Source: Nitrospirales bacterium (GTDB taxonomy: Bacteria; Nitrospirota; Nitrospiria; Nitrospirales; UBA8639). Taken from it: 36,947 nucleotides of DNA. The notes under the pieces were generated by a model, which searched no databases, had not been told where the DNA came from, and worked only from the letters and a program-made list of their open reading frames with translations. The stretch spans positions 1 through 36,947 of the forward strand of contig JALDRK010000038.1 of the NCBI GenBank assembly GCA_031315915.1. Direction: 5' to 3'. Below are positions 27,248 through 35,753 of the stretch, piece after piece. The position numbers were made by a program, and so were the translations under genes. Numbering within the stretch: the stretch's first letter is position 1; every line of letters starts with the position of its first letter.

Positions 27248-28702
27248 TTACAACAAATCTTCGATAGCCACATCTCGGATCTGACTGATCGAAACTTTTC
27301 CATCCAAGATATCCCGCAGGTTTGGCAGAGTCTTAATCGGAACATTAAACGGCTCTAAGGAGGTGATGATTGCTCGAAAATTTGCCGGATTTGTTCCCGG
27401 AAGTGCGACCAACACTTCTTCCGGTTGATACATACTGATAATGCGTGACAATTCCTGTCGCGCCCCCAATACCTTGACTCCATGAATCCGTTTGCCAATC
27501 TTGGAAAGATCATCATCGATAAAACCAATGGGCCGATAAGAAACGGTTGAATTAGTCTGCATTTCACGGACAATTTTTTCCCCAGCGTCTCCAGCTCCAA
27601 TAATCAAGACACGTTTGGTTTTCTTAAAAACTTTCCGCTTCTCGAAAATCCGTACAGCTAGCCTAATTCCAACGAGAAATCCAACCAATAGAATGCTATC
27701 AACAATGAAGATGGATCGTGGATAAGATGAAATTTGCAACCCCCATACAACCAACCCATAGAATGCAATTGTGCCGGATAAAACTCCCCCAAAGATATTT
27801 TTTAGATCCCAAATACTTATATATCGCCAGAGACCTTCATTGAGCCGAAAGACCATAAAAGCCACCCCGCGTATAAGGAGAAGCCAGGGTAGCGTTTCGA
27901 TAAAAAGGGAAAAGGCATCGGGAGGGATTACACCATCAAATCTCAGCCAAAATGCAAAATAATTGGCTAAAATGACCAAGACTAAGTCAAGACCAATGAT
28001 CAATGGCCTCCGGTATTTCCATAAAAAATGGAGAACCGGGGAGTCCTCCAAAAATGCCACCTCATCCTGATTATCATTATCCCGATCCGACACTTTCAAA
28101 ATAACCGATCTCAGTCCAAGCAACTGAAGGATGGTCTGAACGATGACGGCTAAATCAAAAAACAGAGAGGCGTGTTCCAGATATAATTGGGAAAGGCGTA
28201 TTTTCTCGGGACGGAGATGATTGGTATATTCTTCTTCTTGTCTCCAGGCTTTTTTGAGAATGGCCTGTTCATCAATGTACTTTAAAGACGCCAGATCGGT
28301 CAGACCTGGGCGAACTTTTAAAACTTCTTCATAGTCCTCTTTGAATTTCTCCACATAATAAGGAACTTCTGGGCATGGCCCAACCAGGCTCATATCCCCC
28401 TTTAAGACATTGATGAGCTGAGGAAGCTCATTTAACCGATACTTTCTCAACAACCCACCAATGCGGGTGAGATGTTGGTTATCTCCATAAACTTGTCCAA
28501 CTTTCGGACCTGAAAACTCTTTAACCATGGTCCGAAACTTATACAGTGTAAACTGACGAAACCCTTTTCCAATGCGTACTTGCTTGAAAAACACCGGCCC
28601 CCTAGATTCCAGTTTTATGAGAAGACCTATTATGATAAAGAGAGGGGCCAACACTACCAGCCCTAACAGAGCGGCAGTCATATCTATAAGGCGCTTGATC
28701 AT
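27248..28702 (-). CDS. Sugar transferase fused to the transmembrane and first Rossmann half of a FlaA1/WbpM-type dehydratase
   Basis: The 484-residue protein begins with a PglC/WcaJ-like initiating transferase (about 1-205): transmembrane helix 9-30, LYKFRTM, and LNELPQLINVLKGDMSLVGP. Relative to the stand-alone copy downstream, the catalytic Asp is N91 (E92 is kept) and the PRP arginine is C110. Residues 230-350 contain four membrane helices (PLIIGLDLVLVILANYFAFW and SIFIVDSILLVGFLVGIRLA among them). A first Rossmann domain follows with GAGDAG at 369-374 and ends ISQIRDVAIEDLL. That is exactly where the WbpM-type catalytic SDR half should continue, and it does after one TAA codon. The ATG at 28702 overlaps the aminotransferase stop (ATGA). 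Confidence 0.88.
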   Translation of the reverse strand: MIKRLIDMTAALLGLVVLAPLFIIIGLLIKLESRGPVFFKQVRIGKGFRQFTLYKFRTMVKEFSGPKVGQVYGDNQHLTRIGGLLRKYRLNELPQLINVLKGDMSLVGPCPEVPYYVEKFKEDYEEVLKVRPGLTDLASLKYIDEQAILKKAWRQEEEYTNHLRPEKIRLSQLYLEHASLFFDLAVIVQTILQLLGLRSVILKVSDRDNDNQDEVAFLEDSPVLHFLWKYRRPLIIGLDLVLVILANYFAFWLRFDGVIPPDAFSLFIETLPWLLLIRGVAFMVFRLNEGLWRYISIWDLKNIFGGVLSGTIAFYGLVVWGLQISSYPRSIFIVDSILLVGFLVGIRLAVRIFEKRKVFKKTKRVLIIGAGDAGEKIVREMQTNSTVSYRPIGFIDDDLSKIGKRIHGVKVLGARQELSRIISMYQPEEVLVALPGTNPANFRAIITSLEPFNVPIKTLPNLRDILDGKVSISQIRDVAIEDLL

Positions 28703-29856
28703 CGGCGATACTCCCGGATAAGGGCTACGGTCACATCAATCACGCGATGAACATCAGCTTCCGTCATTTTGGGATAAATAGGGAGAGAAATAATCCGGTC
28801 AAAGACCCGACTGGCGGTAGGGAAATCATCCGGGACGAACCCGAATGTATTTTTGTAATAAGGATGAAGATGCAGGGGGATAAAATGTACGCTGGTTCCG
28901 ATTCCATGCTTTTTCAGATGATCAATCATTTCATTCCGACTGATTCGTAATTGGTCCAGTTCTAATTGAATAACGTACAGGTGCCACGCGTGCTCGATAT
29001 CCTCTTCCACAGGGGGGGTTCTGATTGCAGCAATATCCTTGAACCCTTCATTATATAAGGCGGCATAGCGATGACGTATTTCTCCAAAAAGGTCACACTT
29101 CTGTAATTGAGGAATTCCTACTGCGGAGGCCAAGTCGGTAAGATTATATTTAAATCCGGGACAACAAATTTCGTAATACCATTTTCCCTCTGGAGAATAT
29201 CGATTAACCGCATCCCGTGAAATTCCATGTAAACTGAGAATTCGCATCCGGTCTGCCCATTCCGCATTCTCGGTCGTCGCCATTCCTCCTTCCCCGGTCG
29301 TAATCGTCTTCGTGGCATAAAAAGAAAAACACGTGATATCACCTATCGTCCCGATCATTCGTCCACGATAGCGAGTCGGAAGGGCATGTGCGGCATCCTC
29401 GATAACCTTGAGGTTGTGGTGTCGAGCCAATTCCATTATACGGTCCATCTCGCATGGCTGCCCCGCGTAATGGACGGGAATGATGGCTTTGGTTTTAGAG
29501 GTAATCGCCTTTTCAAGCAAATCCACATTGATATTCAAAGTATCATTCCGACAATCCACAAGTACCGGTTTGGCCCGGCAATAACTCACAACCTCTGCGG
29601 TGGCAGCAAATGTCATGGTCGGAACAATAATTTCGTCACCTGCAGAAATTTCAACAGCCTCTAAGGCCAAGTGCAAGGCAGCGGTACAGGAATTCACAGC
29701 CACCGCATGCGTGGCTCCGACTCGTTCAGCAAACTCATGTTCAAATTGCTTGGTTTTTGATCCGGTGGTCAGCCAACCTGAACGAAGAACTTCAACGACA
29801 GATTCAACTTCTTCTTCTCCTAAATCGGGAAGATGAAAAGGCAAGAATGATTGCAC
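28699..29856 (-). CDS. DegT/DnrJ/EryC1 family sugar aminotransferase
   Basis: The 385-residue PLP enzyme turns a keto-sugar nucleotide into an amino sugar. Motifs: RSGWLTTGSKTKQFEHEF at the N-terminus, VAVNSCTAALHLAL for cofactor phosphate, VIEDAAHALP (D154), and FSFYATKTITTGEGGM with the Schiff-base lysine K183. Its natural substrate is the 4-keto sugar made by the FlaA1/WbpM-type dehydratase in the same operon, as with PglE/PseC-type pathways. The start at GTG 29856 is chosen for GGAG seven bases upstream; an upstream TTG (29874) in the same frame lacks one. It is the first gene of the operon and overlaps the next by four bases. Confidence 0.92.
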   Translation of the reverse strand: MQSFLPFHLPDLGEEEVESVVEVLRSGWLTTGSKTKQFEHEFAERVGATHAVAVNSCTAALHLALEAVEISAGDEIIVPTMTFAATAEVVSYCRAKPVLVDCRNDTLNINVDLLEKAITSKTKAIIPVHYAGQPCEMDRIMELARHHNLKVIEDAAHALPTRYRGRMIGTIGDITCFSFYATKTITTGEGGMATTENAEWADRMRILSLHGISRDAVNRYSPEGKWYYEICCPGFKYNLTDLASAVGIPQLQKCDLFGEIRHRYAALYNEGFKDIAAIRTPPVEEDIEHAWHLYVIQLELDQLRISRNEMIDHLKKHGIGTSVHFIPLHLHPYYKNTFGFVPDDFPTASRVFDRIISLPIYPKMTEADVHRVIDVTVALIREYRR

Positions 29857-30318
29857 AAAGAAACTCCAAGGCAAGAAACGAAATTAGGGTTATATACTAG
29901 TATTTTTCCCGATGGAGATGCAATGCTAATGGAGATGCAATGCTAATCTAATATAGTGGATTCATAAAGTTTCTACCACAATAATCGAGAACCTTCTTAT
30001 AGCCTTAAAACAATAGAAGAGCCGTTTTCCTTTATACTTATATCACTTTTTACTTGAATACCTAAATGGACGGGTACTCTTTCAGAACTATATTATCCTG
30101 CTAGACAATCACAAGTGGCTTTTCAGGCTACCAGTAAACCTAAGAACAAATTCGGCAAAAAGTACAACTCTCTTGACAATTGAGGCCAGATCAGTAGTGT
30201 CCCAACATTTATTCGAACAAATTCAATTGGTTATCGAAAGCAGGAGGTGGTCTGGGAGTGCTCCCCGAATTGTGGACGAAGGGTACGTTAGGTTTTCCTC
30301 AACCTAAGGAGGACCTAG
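29857..30318. other. AT-rich region upstream of the polysaccharide operon
   Basis: This is the leader of the minus-strand operon. It carries the 17-bp tandem repeat and no coding sequence. The last 80 bases (about 30240-30318) are probably part of the left flank or end of the IS3 remnant. Confidence 0.5.
29912..29945. repeat. Two tandem copies of a 17-bp unit upstream of the polysaccharide operon
   Basis: ATGGAGATGCAATGCTA occurs at 29912-29928 and again at 29929-29945 without a gap. It lies 56 bases upstream of the aminotransferase start, where the operon promoter or leader should be. It could be a duplicated regulator site or a recent slippage event. Confidence 0.8.
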
Positions 30319-31035
30319 ATGAAAAAGAAACGCTTCACAAAGGTCTTGGCGGAACGGGACTTGGAAGTGGCAGTGATGAAGGAACTGCAGGCAAAAAAGT
30401 GGTAAGCCCGCGGGCTCGGCGGCAAATGGCTCGTGCCGCCTGTGCTCGTGGGCTGCGAACGGGGCGGGCCGCGGGGCTCTGCTCGACGCCACGCTCTGTC
30501 CTGGGCTATACCTCCCGGAAAATTCAGCGAGATGCCCAATTGGCCCAAGCGCTCCACGGGGTGGGCAAGCGCTATCCTCACTGGAGGTACCGGGTGGCCG
30601 GGAGTTTTCTCCAAGGCCGTGGCTGGCTGGTGAATCTCAAGCGGATTTACCGTGTGTGGCAACAACAGGGGCTGGGGCTTCAGAGCCGCAAATGGCGGAG
30701 GAAGATCCGCACTGGCGAAACCGTCCGGCCCTGAGCCAAGACCCAACAAGATGTCTAGAGTTGGGATTTCGTGCACGATACCTATGGCCAGGGAGACCCC
30801 TTCCGATGCCTGACCGTCAAAGATGAAGCCACCCGGTTTTGCTTGGCGATTGCCGTCTGGCGTTCCTTGGCGCACCACTAGGTCATCGAGGTCTTACGAC
30901 AGCTCATGGCCCGGTATGGCCGTCCGCGATATCTGCGGAGTGACAATGGCCCGGAACTCGTGGCTCACAAGCTAACCTCGTTTTTGCCCGAGCAGGAGAT
31001 TATTCCGTGTCGCATCGAACCCGGTAAACCCTGAC
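30319..31035 (+). pseudogene. IS3-family transposase remnant (OrfA tail and OrfB)
   Basis: An ATG at 30319 with AAGGAGG upstream encodes MKKKRFTKVLAERDLEVAVM then KELQAKKW, equivalent to the C-terminal end of an IS3 OrfA. In a shifted frame OrfB follows: SPRARRQMARAACARGLRTG, SVLGYTSRK, WRYRVAGSFLQGRGWLVNLK. The DDE integrase core continues as WDFVHDTYGQGD, RFCLAIAVW and YLRSDNGPELVA. There are stops at 30732-30734 and about 30880 and again near 31033, and the catalytic Glu region is lost, so the element is dead. The terminal repeats were not located. Confidence 0.8.
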
Positions 31036-31388
31036 AGAGAGGTGGCACCACGAAGCGCTGCAGGGAGCCGCCCCGTGGACCTATCACAAACCCACACCGG
31101 AAAACTCTACCTTGCAACTGTCCGCTTGACGGGGAAGCTTACAGTCCAACTCGATCTCCCATTTGAGTTTCCTGCTTTCCAACTCAGCCAAGATGATACA
31201 AGTCTTCTCGGAGTCGCTGGTTGACATGGGTGATCACATCCATGTCGACAGCCAGATCCCCTCTCAGTTAACTGAGTGAAGAAAGACCTATAGCATCCTG
31301 ATATTCGACTATGAAGATTATAATCGGGCAGATGAAACTCCAACTATTCGGAATATACTATGGAGGGCAAAATATTCCTTATTGGTCA

Positions 31389-33227
31389 TTAATGAGAAAA
31401 TTTTGCAAGTTGTTTTTCAAGCAGAACGATTAACGCAATGCGGTTCAAGATAGGAAAAGCATTGAAAGAAGATACAGGTTCATAAGGTGGTCGCTGTTGT
31501 TTCAACTCACCCCATATCTCCGTACTTGCAATAGTCATCTTCCAGGCCTTTTGTTTCCGTTCAAGGAAAGAAATAGTCCGGCGAATGGGATGGGGGTCTT
31601 CCCTCCAAAACCCATCCCGAACCTTTGAAAAATTTTCCACTGAAATCAACTCACCAAGAACACCATTTTCAATGCCATCAATATTACATAACCCCAAAAA
31701 GAATTGACGCAGGCGTGGAGTAGCTCGCACATCGTACGGCAAATCTGGAAGTGAGCTAACAAATTTATCTGGAACAACCATAGTACGAGGAAGATAATGC
31801 TTCAAAATATCGACATACAAATTTTTATGAATCCGGAATTTGGCCGGCAATCTTCGCATGACTTCAAGCACACCATTTGCTAGAAAAGGACGCCTAATTT
31901 CTGTAGCTAATTCCTGGTAATATCCCATAGAAAAAATAAACCTAACAACTCTCCCATATAAATAAAGATAATCTTTAAAATCAGTCCAATTTTGAAAAGT
32001 ATCATTAGGGGTTATGGATCTGATTTCTTGGTCATATAATTCCTCCAATTCCTTAACATAATCTTTTCTCAATATGCTGTGTAAGGCTGGTGGTAGAGAA
32101 AAGGGAAAGGACATTGAAATAGCCTCTGACTTAGCATGACACCAACCACCCCATCCCCAACACTCGTCTCCCTTTAAGGAAAAATCTGCCGTAACATCAT
32201 AGAAATTGAGTAATACACCTACACCTTCTGAATACCATCCCAAATTGTCATTCGCCAACTCTGAAAGATAGCACCAATTTTCCGCATTTTGAGGGATCTC
32301 ATCTGAAGTATACGCTTTAAAGTTAAAAGGGATTTTAAATTCATCTGCCATTAAATGAGCTATCTTAGCATCGGAATACGGTATATCTTCTCGCAATCCC
32401 CAACTTAATGCTCTTGCTGGAAGTTTCCCCAGTTGTTCCAAAACGCCAAGAATTCCCCGAGAATCCAACCCGCCGGAAAGAAGCAGGTCAAATCTTTGGG
32501 GGTTATCGCACAGGACTAGATTGTGGGCATCCTTAATGGCCGCATACAAAGCCTCTCTGGCTATCCTTTTGTTCTGGAACTTATCATGTGAGTCATAGTG
32601 TAGATTCCAGAGTTGGGTACGTTCCAATGTAAATGTATCCAAATTCAGAGTTAAAAGTGAACTTGGCCTAAGATATTGAACCCCTTCAAAGAGAGTGGTA
32701 TCACCCAAGCAATGTCCTGCTGCAAGAAAACTTACCAGGCCGGGCTTTGAAAATTTGGGATCCTTCCTCAAGCCCGTCAATACGGCTTTGACTTCCGGAC
32801 CAAAACAAAACATATCTTTCGTCTGCGAAAAATAAAGAGGCAACATACCAAGGCGATCATTTCCTATAAAAATTTTTTGTTTCCGTAAATCGATAACAAC
32901 AGCAATGAAAGTCCCATCATACTCATGCCAACGAGAGAAGCCGTTTTGGTGGTAAGAGTCTAACAGTTCTTGTGGTGAGACTCTGTGGGGATGAGGAGCA
33001 CTCAAGAACATCGAACCATTCAGGAGAACCCCAGACTTTGAGGTTTCATCATAATACCACTCTTCCCTCTGAAATTTCTTATGTCTCCATACCTGTCCCA
33101 GATGGATCCCATTTCGCAACTTTATCTCTTGAGAGCAGTAAGTAGGGAAATGCATAAGTTTATCCAAAGACTCTGCAATAGAGGTGAAGGCCTCATATCG
33201 ATGAATTAATCCAAATACTCCTGGCAT
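31389..33227 (-). CDS. Asparagine-synthase-like protein without the glutaminase cysteine
   Basis: The 612-residue protein has the AsnB layout: an N-terminal Ntn-type glutaminase-like domain (DGTFIAVVIDLRKQKIFIGN, then DRLGMLPLYF) and a C-terminal synthetase domain with the ATP pyrophosphatase loop SGGLDS at 251-256 and FSLKGDECWGWGG. True class II glutaminases need Cys at position 2; here the start is MPGVFG, with Pro, so glutamine cannot be used in the usual way. The start at 33227 has GGAG seven bases upstream; the frame open to 33395 encodes nothing known. Such proteins near polysaccharide loci may amidate sugar acids or peptides. It sits alone between IS3 remnants, and its codons are AT-rich, consistent with import. 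Confidence 0.85.
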   Translation of the reverse strand: MPGVFGLIHRYEAFTSIAESLDKLMHFPTYCSQEIKLRNGIHLGQVWRHKKFQREEWYYDETSKSGVLLNGSMFLSAPHPHRVSPQELLDSYHQNGFSRWHEYDGTFIAVVIDLRKQKIFIGNDRLGMLPLYFSQTKDMFCFGPEVKAVLTGLRKDPKFSKPGLVSFLAAGHCLGDTTLFEGVQYLRPSSLLTLNLDTFTLERTQLWNLHYDSHDKFQNKRIAREALYAAIKDAHNLVLCDNPQRFDLLLSGGLDSRGILGVLEQLGKLPARALSWGLREDIPYSDAKIAHLMADEFKIPFNFKAYTSDEIPQNAENWCYLSELANDNLGWYSEGVGVLLNFYDVTADFSLKGDECWGWGGWCHAKSEAISMSFPFSLPPALHSILRKDYVKELEELYDQEIRSITPNDTFQNWTDFKDYLYLYGRVVRFIFSMGYYQELATEIRRPFLANGVLEVMRRLPAKFRIHKNLYVDILKHYLPRTMVVPDKFVSSLPDLPYDVRATPRLRQFFLGLCNIDGIENGVLGELISVENFSKVRDGFWREDPHPIRRTISFLERKQKAWKMTIASTEIWGELKQQRPPYEPVSSFNAFPILNRIALIVLLEKQLAKFSH

Positions 33228-33509
33228 ATTTTTCTCCTTTTCATTAGTCAATCGAAGAGAGAGTGCTACGGTTAGTGAAAATTTGAAGCGGCTCCCGCTC
33301 ATATGATGAGATGGAATCAACCAAGATATAATCTCATCCAAAGTGAGTAGATTTGAGTTCAACCTGTCGATGTTGTAGTACACCTCATCTGTCAAGCGGC
33401 CACGAACTGAGTCAGGCGGCTAAATTGATAATCCTTTTTAAACTGCGCTGGTGTCTAGAAGTGGGACCCAATTTCCTGACAGCTTGTTAAGTAAAATTTC
33501 TGCTCATCA

Positions 33510-33931
33510 TTAAGCGGCCTTCTTGACCCTGGAATCTGCAAAATAGACCGCATCAGGTGTCCATCGGTTCAACGTCTGGTGGCGGAGTTCCGTATTATAA
33601 AACCAGGAATAGTGCGTGAGTTCCACTCGGAGTGCTGCAGGGATCTCATACGCCCGTAAGTAAACATCCTCGTACTTCACGCTACGCCATTACCGTTCGA
33701 CCAACACATTGTCGACCTATCGGCCTTTGCCGTCCATACTGCTCTTTTCCCCCTTACCTTTGAACACCGTTGTGAATGCTTCACTGATGTATTGGAACCC
33801 CTGTCCCTGTTGAAGATCTCTGACGCGCCGTAATCCAACAAGGCTTCCTCGAGGGCCGCAATGCAGGCGTTGGTCTCAAGGGTATTCGAGAGCCCTTGCC
33901 TGGCCTTAATCATCGCTTTGCGCTCAGTCAT
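33510..33931 (-). pseudogene. IS3 OrfB fragment (internal deletion and frameshift)
   Basis: The frame starts MTERKAMIKAR, like an OrfB N-terminus, and jumps directly to GLSNTLETNACIAALEEALL, a stretch that normally lies about 190 residues later, next to the second catalytic Asp (EIFNRDRGS). A frameshift follows. In another frame the usual C-terminus is present: VYLRAYEIPAALRVELTHYS, WFYNTELRHQTLNRWTPDAV, ending at the stop 33510-33512. The first catalytic Asp has been deleted, so no active transposase can be made. Confidence 0.8.
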
Positions 33932-34218
33932 CGATCAGGGCCGAGCGCTCTGGCTAAAAAATCCTTCTCCATCGTCAACTGGCCAATCTTGGCATGGAGC
34001 TTCTGCTGTAATTGCTCCTGGTCTGCGACGTGGGCTGTGCCTGCCTCAACGACCAGGTCGGCTTGGGCTATCAGTTTCTGTTTCCAGTCCTGGATCTGAT
34101 TGGGATGCACATCAAACTGCTCAGCTAATTCTGCCAGGGTCCGATCCCCCCAAACAGCCGCCAGGGCCACTTTCGCCTTACAGGCGGGCAAATGATTGCG
34201 TCGAGTACGTTTGCCCAT
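33928..34218 (-). CDS. IS3-family transposase OrfA
   Basis: The 96-residue product has the OrfA helix-turn-helix that recognises the element ends (KAKVALAAVWGDRTLAELAE, QFDVHPNQIQDWKQKLI) and a leucine-zipper-like tail (EQLQQKLHAKIGQLTMEKDF). The ATG at 34218 has AGGAG seven bases upstream. Its stop overlaps the following OrfB remnant start by four bases, the normal arrangement for frameshift-coupled IS3 elements. OrfA is intact but its OrfB partner is not. Confidence 0.85.
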   Translation of the reverse strand: MGKRTRRNHLPACKAKVALAAVWGDRTLAELAEQFDVHPNQIQDWKQKLIAQADLVVEAGTAHVADQEQLQQKLHAKIGQLTMEKDFLARALGPDR

Positions 34219-34345
34219 CTTCTGCTCCTTTCGCTGAGAGGAAATATAACGCAGAAGATTGCACTTATCATTCGAGAATTTCTGCCCAATGAATGGGGAC
34301 CACTTCTGGCGGCGAGTCAACTCCGGCCCCCATTGACGCGAAAAG

Positions 34346-34986
34346 CTTCATACGAAAATCGGCGAGTTGACGTTAGAAAATGATTTTTTAGAAATGGGGC
34401 TCACCAAAGCGGGCGTGCTGAGCAACAACCGATGATTGACCGCATGCATCAGCTTCCCGTCATCAAACAGGCGAAGGTCCTGGGGATCAGTCGCAGCTGT
34501 CTCTCTTATCAGCCTACGCCGATCTCCGAAAAGGACCAGCGCTTCATGACTCGGATTGTTCAGTTACATTAGGAGTTCCCATTTGATGGAGCCACGATGC
34601 TCCTGGCGCTCTTGGGACAGGAAAACCTGACCGTGGGTCGCAAGCATGTGAGCGCACTGATGAAGCACATGGGTCTCGAAGCCCTCTATCGCAAGCCCAG
34701 AATCACACGGCGCCTTCCCACCCATCAGGTGTATCCGTATTTGTTACGGGATCTGGCAATGACCCGCGCGAATCAGACCTGGACCATAGATATCATCTAT
34801 ATCCTGTTGGCCAAAGGATTTGTCTACTTGGTGGCCGTCGTCGATTGGTCTACGCGCCGAGTCCTCGCTTGGCGCCTGTCCATCACTATGGACGTCCTGT
34901 TCTGTCTTGAGGCGATTGAAGAAGCCGTCGGGCTATATGGAGCACCGGATATCTTGAATACCGATCATGGGAGTCAGTTCAGCTAG
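34346..34986 (+). pseudogene. Second IS3-family copy, plus strand: OrfA tail and OrfB lacking the C-terminus
   Basis: From 34346 the DNA reads LHTKIGELTLENDFLEMGLT then KAGVLSNNR, the end of an OrfA, with a stop at 34433. OrfB begins at ATG 34432 (MIDRMHQLPVIKQAKVLGIS) and has an in-frame TAG near 34570. It then continues as GATMLLALLGQENLTVGRKH, WTIDIIYILLAKGFVYLVAV and ILNTDHGSQFS before stopping at 34984-34986, just after the second catalytic Asp. The catalytic Glu domain is missing. It lies head-to-head with the minus-strand element, with a junction around 34308-34345, and is a different copy because both contain OrfA C-terminal sequence. Confidence 0.8.
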
Positions 34987-35753
34987 CCACGTCTTTATCG
35001 GGTTCCCAAGGCCCAAAGGTAATCTACCCGTTAAAAAATACCAGCTTTAAAAAATTTACTCCTTATTTTTCACACCGCAAACTGTCAATCAGTAGGACGA
35101 AAAATTCCTACGTATTGCATGGATATCCATACAGAACTCTTTCTTTGAAAATACCTTAATAGTCCGTTAAAAAAAATCCCACGATATTTTCAAAGAAAAT
35201 TTATGCTTATTTTTCAAAGTATTCAAGTCAAAATTTACCCTACCTGCAACATTTTTCACAAAATCCTGCTCTAAAGGCATCTATCTTGCTGAACCCACTC
35301 CTGGCTCCAAGAATATGAGTTTTTACCGCAATTTTTTTCCTGCTATGTCTTCATTCAACACTAATTTCATTTTTTTACCTGAGACAAAACTTAATTAATT
35401 TTTTACCTCTTCAGATGATGACCACATGGTCGTAAATGATCCTTTGTGACCGGAACTCCGTACAGTCCGGGCAATTGTTAAGTAGACATCCTAAAAACAG
35501 ATGAGTCGGCTAGGTCTAAGTAAAGATAAGCTGGTTCGTTAAACCATTACCATTCGGCCATGGAAACCTGAATCACCATGAAATTTACTTTTGTCCATTC
35601 ATTCGACAATCACTCATGTTCTATTTTCTTCCTCAAATGTGACCGACCAAAAATCCCACCCACGGCTATGCCGTAAAAGACCAAAGGAATCTGCTCTTTT
35701 AGAAACCAATGTCCCGCACCACTTCACTCATTAAATTCGGGAGACTTTTAAAA
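34987..35753. other. AT-rich intergenic region before the beta-helix gene
   Basis: About 770 bases without a credible gene. It contains small hairpins: CCGGAACT/AGTCCGG (35450-35470, one bulged base) and ACGGC-TAT-GCCGT (35662-35674), then AAAAGA/TCTTTT arms around it. These may belong to the 5' leader of the downstream gene. I could not match them to a named riboswitch. Confidence 0.45.

Larger units (their letters stand above)
33457..34307 (-). mobile_element. IS3-family insertion sequence, internally deleted
   Basis: Imperfect terminal inverted repeats AGAAGTGGGACCCA (33457-33470) and, on the other strand, AGAAGTGGTCCCCA (34307-34294) agree at 12 of 14 bases. Between them on the minus strand are an intact OrfA and a truncated, frameshifted OrfB. 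At about 850 bp the element is shorter than the usual 1.2-1.5 kb. Confidence 0.7.

Noticed and set aside
31042..31224. 60-codon frame after the first IS3 remnant
   Set aside because: No homology recognised; it lies in decayed IS flank.
35440..35753. Cyclic-di-GMP riboswitch upstream of the beta-helix gene
   Set aside because: Hairpins are present, but the conserved GEMM bases and paired P1-P3 layout were not found.
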